From: Lachnospiraceae bacterium
Lineage (GTDB): Bacteria; Bacillota; Clostridia; Lachnospirales; Lachnospiraceae
Assembly (NCBI GenBank): GCA_017436305.1
Contig: JAFSDJ010000087.1
Location: 1 to 64,000 of the forward strand
Direction of reading: 5' to 3'
Length of the DNA stretch: 64,000 nt
Shown here: in pieces, positions 25,072 through 33,046 of the stretch
How positions within the stretch are numbered: position 1 is the first letter of the stretch
How the letters are laid out: every line of letters begins with the position of its first letter
Program-made: the position numbers and the translations under genes
Notes under the pieces: model-generated
Told to the model about the DNA's origin: nothing
The model's input: only the letters and a program-made list of their open reading frames with translations
Databases searched by the model: none

Positions 25072-25097
25072 GGGATTATAAAGGAGGAGAAAAGAGT

Positions 25098-25295
25098 ATG
25101 TGGATGGAGTTGTTAGAAACAATCATTTTTGGTGTCTTTGGACTTGTTATGCTGTTCTTAGGGAAATTCATTATTGATTTATTTGTTCCCTATGATTTTC
25201 CTAAGGAAATCAAAGAGAAAAATGCAGCAGCCGGATATATGATAGCAGGCATTTTTATTTCTATTGCACTTATTATCAGAACAGTAATTATTTAA
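25098..25295 (+). CDS. DUF350 membrane protein (copy 1)
   Basis: A 65-residue protein with two hydrophobic segments (about 5-30 and 44-65) separated by 'VPYDFPKEIKEKNAAAGYMIAG', the conserved loop of DUF350. In most bacteria DUF350 proteins are about 130-140 residues with two such repeats, so each of the two small genes here looks like a half-length unit. They may assemble as a heterodimer. An AAAGGAGG site precedes ATG 25098. Function unknown. Confidence 0.8.
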   Translation: MWMELLETIIFGVFGLVMLFLGKFIIDLFVPYDFPKEIKEKNAAAGYMIAGIFISIALIIRTVII

Positions 25296-25307
25296 AAGGA
25301 GGCCAAT

Positions 25308-25511
25308 ATGACAGCAATATTATTTGAATTATTAGAAGGTGTTTTATATGTAGCAATTGGTATTGTATTTTGCTTAATTGGCTACAAAATATTAGCCGCA
25401 GATAAACATTATGATTTAAACTATGAAATTGACAATCACAATAAGGCAGCAGGTATTATGGTGGCAGGTTTATTTATTGCCATTGCTATTATTATGAGTG
25501 GTACATTATAA
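25308..25511 (+). CDS. DUF350 membrane protein (copy 2)
   Basis: A 67-residue sister of the preceding gene with the same layout: hydrophobic segment, loop 'YDLNYEIDNHNKAAGIMVAG', hydrophobic segment. The spacing is 12 bp and the ribosome site AAAAGGAGG is strong. The paired half-length arrangement, against the usual fused double-repeat DUF350, suggests that the ancestral gene was split or not yet fused. It lies 16 bp before the aminopropyltransferase gene. Confidence 0.8.
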   Translation: MTAILFELLEGVLYVAIGIVFCLIGYKILAADKHYDLNYEIDNHNKAAGIMVAGLFIAIAIIMSGTL

Positions 25512-25527
25512 GAAAGTGTAAGTAAAA

Positions 25528-27042
25528 ATGAAAAAAGAAGAATTTGACGGTCGTTTATTGTTAGTTACCACACTTTTTATTTCCATATGTTCTATTGTTT
25601 ATGAATTAATGATAAGCAGTATAAGTACTTATTTAAATGGTGACAGCATTAAACAGTTTTCCATTACCATTGGCCTTTATATGAGTGCTATGGGAATCGG
25701 TTCTTATTTGTCAAAATATGTGAAGAAAAATTTATTTCTTAAATTCATAGGAGTCGAAATATTTACAGGAATATTAGGAGGGTTTTCCGCCTTCCTTTTA
25801 TTTATGGTAAATATTTATACGGACATATATGATTTGATTATGTACATCATCATTTTGGCAATTGGTATATTAGTAGGACTTGAAATTCCACTTTTAACAA
25901 GAATTATTGAGGAAAATGACAGCAATATCCGAGTAAATCTTGCCAATATTTTTACCTTTGATTATATTGGAGGACTGGTTGGGTCTTTGGCATTTCCGCT
26001 TCTTTTATTCCCTAAGCTTGGATTTGTCACCACGGCTTTTTTGGTGGGAACCATTAATATATGTGCGGCACTGCTTATTTTAGTTCGTTACAATAAGTAT
26101 ATTGAAAAAAGCAAACAGGCTTTTTCTTTTGCCTTTATCGCATTTTTTATTTTGGGTTTCTTTTTAATTTTAGGAGGTAAGATTACAACAGAAATTGAGG
26201 AAGGGTTGTATAGAGATGATGTGATTTATTCTGAGCAGACTTTATATCAGAAAATAGTTATGACAAAGCATAAGGATGATTTACGTCTGTTTTTAGATGG
26301 AAATATACAGTTTTCTTCCAAGGACGAATACCGTTACCATGAAGCGTTGGTACAGATTCCATTTTTGTACAGTGAAAATCATAAAAGAGTATTGATTTTA
26401 GGTGGTGGTGATGGTCTGGCGGTCAGAGAAGTTTTGAAATATGAGGATGTGGAGGAAATTGTATTAGTAGACATTGATCCTGCAATGACAGAGCTTTGTA
26501 GCACGGATCCTCAGATTATTGCATTAAATGAAAATGCGCTGACTAATGAAAAAGTAACTGTTTTAAATGAAGACGGATACCAGTTTGTGGAAAATAACAC
26601 AGAGCCTTTTGATGTGATTATTGTGGATTTTCCGGACCCGAATACGGAATCCTTAAATAAACTGTATACCAATGTATTTTACAATTATGTAAAAGCAAAC
26701 CTGGCACCGGGAGGCGTGGTGGCAGTACAGTCTACCAGTCCATATTATGCAACCAATTCTTTTTGGTGTATTCATAAAACAATAAAAACCCAGTTTGAAA
26801 ATGTAATTCCTTACCATGTGCAGGTTCCGGCTTTTGGAGATTGGGGATTTAATCTTGCTTTCAATGGGGAGCGTGCCAGGAAAGAACTGACTGTGGAAAC
26901 AAAATATCTTACAGAGGAAAATATGGATGGTTTATTTGCTTTCGGTAAGGATGAAATGGCTGTGCTCGATACAGTAGAAATCAACGCCATGTTTAAACCG
27001 CAGCTTATTACTTATTACAATGAAGATGTGGAAAACTGGTAA
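25528..27042 (+). CDS. Membrane-embedded spermidine-synthase-like aminopropyltransferase
   Basis: A 504-residue protein with six or seven N-terminal transmembrane segments (about 10-220) and a C-terminal spermidine synthase domain (about 235-500). The domain shows 'LILGGGDGLAVREVLKYEDVEEIVLVDIDP' (decarboxylated-SAM site) and 'IIVDFPDPNTESLNKLYTNVFYNYVKANLAPGG' (the D-x2-D-P motif with the catalytic Asp position). Soluble SpeE is about 280 residues; the fused membrane form is a distinct group. No S-adenosylmethionine decarboxylase gene is visible nearby. It would transfer an aminopropyl or related group at the membrane; the acceptor is unknown. It completes the DUF4178/DUF350 unit. Confidence 0.85.
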   Translation: MKKEEFDGRLLLVTTLFISICSIVYELMISSISTYLNGDSIKQFSITIGLYMSAMGIGSYLSKYVKKNLFLKFIGVEIFTGILGGFSAFLLFMVNIYTDIYDLIMYIIILAIGILVGLEIPLLTRIIEENDSNIRVNLANIFTFDYIGGLVGSLAFPLLLFPKLGFVTTAFLVGTINICAALLILVRYNKYIEKSKQAFSFAFIAFFILGFFLILGGKITTEIEEGLYRDDVIYSEQTLYQKIVMTKHKDDLRLFLDGNIQFSSKDEYRYHEALVQIPFLYSENHKRVLILGGGDGLAVREVLKYEDVEEIVLVDIDPAMTELCSTDPQIIALNENALTNEKVTVLNEDGYQFVENNTEPFDVIIVDFPDPNTESLNKLYTNVFYNYVKANLAPGGVVAVQSTSPYYATNSFWCIHKTIKTQFENVIPYHVQVPAFGDWGFNLAFNGERARKELTVETKYLTEENMDGLFAFGKDEMAVLDTVEINAMFKPQLITYYNEDVENW

Positions 27043-27049
27043 AAATTTG

Positions 27050-27078
27050 TTGACAGAGTAAAATAATTACAGTATAAT
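27050..27078 (+). promoter_or_regulatory. tRNA-Leu(TAG) promoter, perfect consensus
   Basis: TTGACA (27050-27055), a 17-bp spacer and TATAAT (27073-27078), 50 bp before the tRNA. Confidence 0.9.
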
Positions 27079-27128
27079 TACAATGTTGTGTGCGGTTTTC
27101 AAAATAGGTAGCCGCATATCTCATAAAC

Positions 27129-27208
27129 GCGGGTGTGGCGGAATTGGCAGACGCGCCAGATTTAGGTTCTGGTGGGCGACCGTGCAGGTTCAAGTCCTGT
27201 CACCCGCA
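27129..27208 (+). tRNA. tRNA-Leu (TAG)
   Basis: Acceptor GCGGGTG pairs with CACCCGC (27201-27207); the anticodon loop TTTAGGT gives TAG, and a long variable arm marks a class II tRNA. It has its own promoter and terminator. Confidence 0.96.
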
Positions 27209-27215
27209 GGAAATG

Positions 27216-27254
27216 AAGGTTTTCAAGAGGCTTATGTATCTTGAAAACCTTTAT
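27216..27254 (+). terminator. Terminator of tRNA-Leu(TAG)
   Basis: A perfect 12-bp stem, AAGGTTTTCAAG with CTTGAAAACCTT (27240-27251), followed by a short T-rich stretch. Confidence 0.8.
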
Positions 27255-27345
27255 TAATGTATAAAAATAAAAGTAATTTTTGGTTATTGTTTGATCGTGA
27301 TTGTATCCTGCAAAATAAAAATAGAAATTTTAATGGAGAGACAGA

Positions 27346-28866
27346 ATGAAAAAGAAACTATGGTTTTTGATCATTATGGTTATATGCATATTTTCCAGAA
27401 TTTATCAGTTTGGACTTGTTCCGGGAGGTGTAAATCAGGATGAAGCACTTGCAGGATATGAGGCATACTGTATTTTGCAAGATGGAAAGGACATTCATGG
27501 ATATACGTATCCTGTGTATTTAACTGCATGGGGAAGTGGCATGAATGCATTAAACTCATATTTGATGATTCCATTTATTGCCCTATTTGGGTTGCATACA
27601 TGGGTAATACGAATCCCACAGGTGATAGTAGCCTGCCTTACAGTTTTTTGTGTTTACGGGATTATGAAGGAAATTACAGATGAAAAAAATGCATTATTTT
27701 CCACATTTCTTTTGGCAATTGCACCATGGCATATTATGCTGGCGAGATGGGGATTGGAGTCTAATCTGGCACCGGGATTTTTAACCTTTGGCCTTTACTT
27801 TTTTATAAAAGGGCTTAAGAAAAAACAGTGGTTTTATGTATCTGCCTGTATGTATGGATTAGCCCTTTATTGCTATGCTACTATCTGGCCTATAGTACCT
27901 GTGATTCTTTGTTTGCAGGTAGGCTATTGCATGGGGTATAAAAAAGTAAAACTTCAAAAAGAGATAATTATTTCGGGAATAATTGTATTTGCAATGGCGG
28001 CTCCACTTATTTTGTTTATGTTGGTAAATAATGGAACAATAGAAGAAATAAGACTATCCTTTTTGTCTATCCCCAGACTTCTCTATATGCGCTCGGGGGA
28101 AATTTCTGTGAAAAATATTCCGGATAATTTTATAAACCTTTTGAAAATAATAAAAAATCAACAGGACGGACTCTTGTGGAACGCAACAGAAAAATATGGT
28201 ATTTGCTATCATAGCACACTTGTCTTTTTTACATTAGGTCTATTTTTTGCCATAAAAGAAACCATTTATGGAATTAAGAAAAAAGAATTTTCTATGGTAA
28301 CACTTTTGTTAATACAATTATGTGCGGCATTTTTACTTGGAATTTTGGTTTCAGTAAATATTAACCGTATTAATTGTTTATTTGTACCTATGATATTGAC
28401 AGCTGCATATGGAATTGGAAAATTGTGTGATTGTACAAAGCCAAAAGCTATTTGGATCTTTATATGTTTTTATCTGATATGTTTTATTTCTTTTGAAAAG
28501 TATTATTTTGCTGAGTACAAACAGCAAATAAATGTATGTTTTTGCGAAGGTCTGGAAGATGCGGTAGACAGAGTGCAGGAGCTTGAAGGGAAAGTTTACA
28601 TAACGCCTGGGGCCAGCTGGGCCAGAGTGTTGTTTTTAAGTGAGCAGTCACCGGAAGGATTTAGGAAAACAGTTGCTTATAGCAATTATCCGGATGCTTT
28701 TTTAAATGCAGAAAAATATGGAAGGTTTTCTACTTCTTTTGATGTATTACTCCCTGAAAAAGATGCAGTATATCTGTTGGAAGAGCCTTATGATTTAAGC
28801 GTATTAAAAAAGGAAGGGTTCTGTTTGGAACAATATGGACCATATACAGTTGCCTGGTATGAGTAA
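27346..28866 (+). CDS. GT-C (PMT/ArnT-like, family 39) glycosyltransferase
   Basis: A 506-residue polytopic protein. After the first membrane helix comes 'GGVNQDEALAGYEAY', the DE motif of GT-C enzymes in the first extracytoplasmic loop. Further support comes from 'FSTFLLAIAPWHIMLARWGLESNLAPGFLTFGLYFFIKGLKKKQWFYVSACMYGLALYCYATIWP', typical of the family, and about 10 more helices with a small C-terminal soluble part. It would transfer a sugar from a polyprenyl donor to an envelope acceptor. GGAGAG precedes the start. It is monocistronic, so no pathway partner is evident. Confidence 0.8.
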   Translation: MKKKLWFLIIMVICIFSRIYQFGLVPGGVNQDEALAGYEAYCILQDGKDIHGYTYPVYLTAWGSGMNALNSYLMIPFIALFGLHTWVIRIPQVIVACLTVFCVYGIMKEITDEKNALFSTFLLAIAPWHIMLARWGLESNLAPGFLTFGLYFFIKGLKKKQWFYVSACMYGLALYCYATIWPIVPVILCLQVGYCMGYKKVKLQKEIIISGIIVFAMAAPLILFMLVNNGTIEEIRLSFLSIPRLLYMRSGEISVKNIPDNFINLLKIIKNQQDGLLWNATEKYGICYHSTLVFFTLGLFFAIKETIYGIKKKEFSMVTLLLIQLCAAFLLGILVSVNINRINCLFVPMILTAAYGIGKLCDCTKPKAIWIFICFYLICFISFEKYYFAEYKQQINVCFCEGLEDAVDRVQELEGKVYITPGASWARVLFLSEQSPEGFRKTVAYSNYPDAFLNAEKYGRFSTSFDVLLPEKDAVYLLEEPYDLSVLKKEGFCLEQYGPYTVAWYE

Positions 28867-28884
28867 AGTTACTATTAACACAGC

Positions 28885-28925
28885 AGTCGGACATTTGATG
28901 TCTCGCTGTATAATAATAGTATGAT
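28885..28925 (+). repeat. Dispersed intergenic element, copy A (short)
   Basis: The core AGTCGGACATTTGATGTCT and the following 'CGCTGTATAATAATAGTATGAT' align with the copies at 46906 and 52060. The GACAT/ATGTC arms form a small hairpin. Only the first 40 bp of the element are recognisable here. Confidence 0.55.
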
Positions 28926-29016
28926 ATATTAGATTTTATTACGATATTTTTTTAGTCACACCGGACAAAAGTTTGAAAGAACTGTTATTTTTTTGAAAGT
29001 TGATTTTAGAAAATTC

Positions 29017-29045
29017 TTTACAAGGAAAAAAAACAGGTGTATGAT
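29017..29045 (+). promoter_or_regulatory. Promoter of the LacI-family gene
   Basis: TTTACA (29017-29022), a 17-bp spacer and TATGAT (29040-29045). The operator at 29050-29061 covers the predicted start site. Confidence 0.7.
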
Positions 29046-29049
29046 TTAG

Positions 29050-29061
29050 GAAAACGTTTTC
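29050..29061 (+). promoter_or_regulatory. LacI-type operator O1 (GAAAACGTTTTC)
   Basis: A perfect 12-bp palindrome centred on CG, the hallmark of LacI/GalR operators, placed just after the -10 box of the regulator's own promoter, so autorepression is likely. The same sequence occurs twice before the phosphorylase gene. CcpA cre sites are similar and cannot be excluded. Confidence 0.8.
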
Positions 29062-29118
29062 TTAAATGATAGTATAGTGGAACAAATATGAAAGAAATAA
29101 AGGATAAGGCGGAATGTT

Positions 29119-30108
29119 ATGGTTTCAATTAAGGATGTGGCAAAGCATGCCGGAGTGGCTATTTCAACTGTTTCAAAGGTTTTAAATAATTATCCAAATG
29201 TTAGTAGTGACACAAGAGACAAGGTAAATAGAGCCATTGAAGAATTGGGCTTTGTACCAAATGCAGTAGCGGCTGCCCTTTCCAGCAAACAGGCCGGAAG
29301 AGTAGCTATTTTAATTGATCTAAATACCCGGACACAGGCAATTGATGAAATTAGCATGCAGCTTATATCAGGTGCGATTAATCAAGCGGTACTTATGAAT
29401 CTGGATATTATTACTGTGTTTTTTTCTATGATACGGGATAAGAGTGTGGAAGAACTGATACGATATTTTAAATCCCAGAATATTTCCGGTATTATAATAA
29501 GCGGTATGAACAGGGAGAGCAAACAATTGCTTGAGCTGATTGCTTCCAAGGAATTCAAAATTGTTGTAATTGATGCGCCTGTATACAATGAATCTACATC
29601 ATCAGTATGGATCGATAATGAAAAGGCTCAGTATGATGTGGCAAAAAAAACAACCGAGAACATAGATTGTAAAAAGATTCTTTACATCGCCGGCAGAACG
29701 GATGACTATATATCAGGAGAACGCAGACGAGGTGTGGAAAGACTGGCAAGAGAGTTTAAATTAAAGCTTACTGTAAAACAGGGTGAGTTTAATGAAAAAA
29801 AGGCAAGAGAGATTACATTACAATATGGAAAATACAATGATTTAATTGTATGTGCTTCTGATTTAATGGCAATTGGTGCCATGAAGGCGCTGATTGAAAT
29901 GGATATATTTCGTCCCATTTGCGGTTTTGACGGTCTAGCATTAATGGGGTATGTTGGCAAGCAAATGAATACAGTAAAACAGGATTTTTACAGGATATCC
30001 TCAGAAGCAGTCAGAGAACTGAATTATCTGATGAATGGCGGATGTGGAAGAAATATTAAGTTGGATTACCGACTGGTAAGAATGAAATATGAGGATATTA
30101 TTTGTTAA
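29119..30108 (+). CDS. LacI family transcriptional regulator of the glucan locus
   Basis: A 329-residue regulator: the HTH and hinge at 'VSIKDVAKHAGVAISTVSKVLNNYPNVSSDTRDKVNRAIEELGFVPNAVAAALSS', then a periplasmic-binding-protein-like effector domain (about 60-329). The identical palindromes at its own promoter and at the phosphorylase promoter make it the likely local repressor, probably relieved by maltodextrin or a related sugar. It is upstream of and co-directional with the phosphorylase gene but has a separate promoter. A second LacI-family gene closes the locus, so division of labour between the two is possible. Confidence 0.93.
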   Translation: MVSIKDVAKHAGVAISTVSKVLNNYPNVSSDTRDKVNRAIEELGFVPNAVAAALSSKQAGRVAILIDLNTRTQAIDEISMQLISGAINQAVLMNLDIITVFFSMIRDKSVEELIRYFKSQNISGIIISGMNRESKQLLELIASKEFKIVVIDAPVYNESTSSVWIDNEKAQYDVAKKTTENIDCKKILYIAGRTDDYISGERRRGVERLAREFKLKLTVKQGEFNEKKAREITLQYGKYNDLIVCASDLMAIGAMKALIEMDIFRPICGFDGLALMGYVGKQMNTVKQDFYRISSEAVRELNYLMNGGCGRNIKLDYRLVRMKYEDIIC

Positions 30109-30172
30109 AGTATTTCATATTCCGGGTGTAAAAAAATGAAAAAAAATGTTGGAAATTTTTGAAAAAAAATAC

Positions 30173-30201
30173 TTGCGGAAAACGTTTTCTTGTGATAAAG
30201 T
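30173..30201 (+). promoter_or_regulatory. Phosphorylase promoter with operator in its spacer
   Basis: TTGCGG (30173-30178), a 17-bp spacer and TAAAGT (30196-30201); operator O2 fills the spacer, so repressor and polymerase would compete. A second candidate, TTTACA (30254-30259), 18 bp, TATAAC (30278-30283), lies downstream. Confidence 0.6.
30178..30189 (+). promoter_or_regulatory. LacI-type operator O2
   Basis: A second perfect GAAAACGTTTTC, located between the -35 and -10 boxes of the phosphorylase promoter. Confidence 0.8.
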
Positions 30202-30217
30202 AATTTATGATGACGTA

Positions 30218-30229
30218 GAAAACGTTTTC
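30218..30229 (+). promoter_or_regulatory. LacI-type operator O3
   Basis: A third perfect GAAAACGTTTTC, exactly 40 bp (about four helical turns) after O2, on the same face of the helix. This suits cooperative or looping repression. Confidence 0.8.
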
Positions 30230-30370
30230 CATTAAAAAAAGCTAAGTATTTTGTTTACACAGACACTCAATACATGATATAACATATGAAGAGACTGTGT
30301 AAAATATAACAGCCCGTATTAACATTGTACAGACTAGTTAAGCTTAAGTTTAGCTAAGGAGGTAAATAAA

Positions 30371-32680
30371 ATGAGTTTGCAACTGAAAATGCAAAGGGAG
30401 GTATTACAAATGAATTTGGAACAACAGTTACAGGACCTGACACAGGATATGTACGGAAAGGCAATCAAAGACTGCAGCGACAGTGAGATTTACTATGCTG
30501 TACTTCAATTATCCAAAGGTCTCATGGATGCAACTGCACCAATCAGCGGAGATAAGAAAATCTACTACATTTCAGCTGAATTCTTAATTGGTAAGTTATT
30601 ATCCAACAATTTAATCAACTTAGGTGTATACGAGAAGTTGGATGAAATCTTAAAAGCAAATGGTAAAGAATTATCTAAGATTGAAGAAATCGAGCCAGAA
30701 CCATCTTTAGGAAACGGTGGTCTCGGAAGACTTGCTGCATGTTTCATCGATTCTATCGCAACACTTGGTCTTCCAGGTGATGGTATTGGTTTAAATTATC
30801 ACTTCGGTTTATTCAAACAGGTATTTGAAGATAGAAAACAGAAAGCTGTTAAAAATGACTGGATTGAAGAAAAATCATGGTTAAACAAAACAGATGTTAC
30901 TTTCGATGTTAAGTTTGGTGACAGAACTGTTAAATCCAGACTTTATGATATCGACGTTGTAGGTTACGAAAATGGTGTTAACAAATTAAGATTATTTGAT
31001 ATTGAATCTCTTGATGAAAGCATCGTTGAAGATGGTATCAGCTTTGATAAAGAAGCAATCGAAAAGAACTTAACATTATTCTTATATCCGGACGATTCTG
31101 ATGAAGCAGGTAACTTACTTCGTATTTATCAGCAGTACTTTATGGTAAGCAGTGGTGCACAGCTTATTTTAAAAGAAATGAAAGAAAAACAGTATGATCT
31201 TCGTAAAATGTATGAACATGCTGTAATTCAGATTAACGATACACACCCAACAATGGTTATTCCGGAACTTATCCGTATTTTAGTAGATGAAAAAGCATTT
31301 ACTATGGATGAGGCTATCGAAGTAGTAAGCAAGACTTGTGCATATACAAACCACACAATCCTTGCAGAAGCTCTTGAAAAATGGCCATTACATTACTTAG
31401 AGAAAGTAGTTCCACAGTTAGTACCAATTATCAAAGAACTTGATAAGAGAGTTGCAGCTAAATATGATGATCCTGCTGTACAGATCATTGACAAAGATAA
31501 CAGAGTACACATGGCACACATTGATATCCACTACGGATTCTCTGTAAATGGTGTTGCTGCTATCCATACAGAAATTTTAAAAGATACTGAGTTAAATCAT
31601 TTCTACAAGATTTACCCAGAGAAATTCAACAACAAGACAAACGGTATCACATTCCGTCGTTGGTTATTATCATGCAACAAGCCACTTGCTAATTTCTTAA
31701 CAGAAACAATTGGCGATGGCTACAAGAAAAATGCAGATGAGTTAGAAAAATTATTAGAAAAGATTGATGATCAGGGCGTTCTTGATGAACTTATGAATAT
31801 TAAGAACATTAAGAAACAGGAATTAGTAGATTATGTAAAAGAAGCAGAAGGCATTACATTAAATCCTGATTCTATCTTCGATATCCAGATTAAGAGACTT
31901 CATGAGTATAAACGTCAGCAGATGAATGCGCTTTACATCATTCATAAATATCTGGAAATTAAATCAGGCAAGAAACCTACTACACCACTTACATTTATTT
32001 TTGGTGCAAAGGCTGCTCCTGCTTATATTATCGCTCAGGATATTATCCATCTGTTATTATGCTTACAGGAAATTGTAAAGAACGATCCAGACGTAAGCCC
32101 ATACATGACAGTTCTTATGGTAGAAAACTACAATGTAAGCTATGCAGAAAAATTAATTCCTGCATGTAACATTTCTGAGCAGATTTCCTTAGCTTCTAAA
32201 GAAGCTTCTGGAACAGGTAACATGAAGTTCATGTTAAATGGTGCTGTTACACTTGGTACATCTGACGGTGCTAACGTTGAAATTAACGAATTAGTAGGCG
32301 ATGATAACATTTATATCTTCGGTGAAAAATCTGAACAGGTTATCGAACACTACGCAAAAGCTGATTATGTATCCAAAAAATTCTACGATAACGATCCGGT
32401 TATCAAAGAAGCTGTTGACTTTATCGTAAGTGATGCAGTTATGAAAGTTGGATGCAAAGAAAACTTAGAAAGACTTTACAATGAACTTTTAAATAAAGAC
32501 TGGTTTATGACTCTTCTTGACTTAAAAGATTACATTGCTACAAAAGACAGAATGTTTGCTGATTACGAAGACAAACAGAAATGGAAAAAGATGATGCTTA
32601 CCAACATCGCAAAAGCTGGTTTCTTTTCATCAGACAGAACAATCGCTGAATACAACAGAGATATTTGGAAATTAAAATAA
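30371..32680 (+). CDS. glgP: Glycogen/starch/maltodextrin phosphorylase
   Basis: A 769-residue GT35 enzyme that releases glucose-1-phosphate from alpha-1,4-glucans. Recognisable blocks are '[17 protein letters not shown]', '[18 protein letters not shown]', '[17 protein letters not shown]', '[18 protein letters not shown]', and the PLP-lysine motif '[28 protein letters not shown]'. Two in-frame starts are possible: ATG 30371 behind AAGGAGG, and ATG 30410 behind GGGAGG. The second gives a protein beginning '[10 protein letters not shown]'. Codon use is strongly biased, which suggests high expression. It is controlled by operators O2 and O3. The role in catabolism, as opposed to glycogen storage, is inferred from the adjacent transporter; malP is an equally fair name. 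Confidence 0.95.
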   Translation: MSLQLKMQREVLQMNLEQQLQDLTQDMYGKAIKDCSDSEIYYAVLQLSKGLMDATAPISGDKKIYYISAEFLIGKLLSNNLINLGVYEKLDEILKANGKELSKIEEIEPEPSLGNGGLGRLAACFIDSIATLGLPGDGIGLNYHFGLFKQVFEDRKQKAVKNDWIEEKSWLNKTDVTFDVKFGDRTVKSRLYDIDVVGYENGVNKLRLFDIESLDESIVEDGISFDKEAIEKNLTLFLYPDDSDEAGNLLRIYQQYFMVSSGAQLILKEMKEKQYDLRKMYEHAVIQINDTHPTMVIPELIRILVDEKAFTMDEAIEVVSKTCAYTNHTILAEALEKWPLHYLEKVVPQLVPIIKELDKRVAAKYDDPAVQIIDKDNRVHMAHIDIHYGFSVNGVAAIHTEILKDTELNHFYKIYPEKFNNKTNGITFRRWLLSCNKPLANFLTETIGDGYKKNADELEKLLEKIDDQGVLDELMNIKNIKKQELVDYVKEAEGITLNPDSIFDIQIKRLHEYKRQQMNALYIIHKYLEIKSGKKPTTPLTFIFGAKAAPAYIIAQDIIHLLLCLQEIVKNDPDVSPYMTVLMVENYNVSYAEKLIPACNISEQISLASKEASGTGNMKFMLNGAVTLGTSDGANVEINELVGDDNIYIFGEKSEQVIEHYAKADYVSKKFYDNDPVIKEAVDFIVSDAVMKVGCKENLERLYNELLNKDWFMTLLDLKDYIATKDRMFADYEDKQKWKKMMLTNIAKAGFFSSDRTIAEYNRDIWKLK

Positions 32681-32690
32681 GAAGTATGAA

Positions 32691-32726
32691 AAAGAGCACT
32701 GTGTAATATACACAGTGCTCTTTTTT
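32691..32726 (+). terminator. Terminator of the phosphorylase gene
   Basis: AAAGAGCACTGTGT pairs perfectly with ACACAGTGCTCTTT, followed by a T-tract. The 320 bp up to the next gene hold the malE-type promoter and operators; I see no gene there. Confidence 0.95.
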
Positions 32727-32875
32727 GTACAAGTTATTTATAGGGAAAATAATCCAAAACAATCAAAAATTATACAAAATATGTATTAGAAATTTACATG
32801 TAAAAAAAAACATGAAAAATTGCACAAAAAAACTGATAAAAATTTGGCAAGAAAAGCAAAAATGCAAAAAACAGG

Positions 32876-32904
32876 TTGCAAATAGGATAACCCTGTGCTA
32901 TATT
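32876..32904 (+). promoter_or_regulatory. Promoter of the maltodextrin transporter operon
   Basis: TTGCAA (32876-32881), a 17-bp spacer and TATATT (32899-32904). Transcription would start near 32911, right before tandem operators. Confidence 0.65.
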
Positions 32905-32916
32905 ATCCATGTAAGC

Positions 32917-32940
32917 GGAAACGTTACCGAAAACGGTACC
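32917..32940 (+). promoter_or_regulatory. Tandem LacI-type operators, degenerate form
   Basis: GGAAACGTTACC (32917-32928) and GAAAACGGTACC (32929-32940) abut directly, each centred on CG but not palindromic like O1-O3. Their place just after the start site suits roadblock repression. They may be read by the second LacI-family protein (37874-38905) or by CcpA. Confidence 0.65.
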
Positions 32941-33046
32941 GAAAGAAAATCTACAGTCCGCATCTATGTAAGAGAAATCATAAAGGGAGAAGGATTTCTA
33001 CATATAGAATTGTAGGTTAACAAAGAAAAGGAGAGGTAAAAGAGTT

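Noticed and set aside
32725-33015. A 96-codon open frame before the binding-protein gene.
   Set aside because: It runs across the promoter and tandem operators, has no ribosome site, and its Lys/Asn-rich translation resembles AT-rich noncoding DNA.
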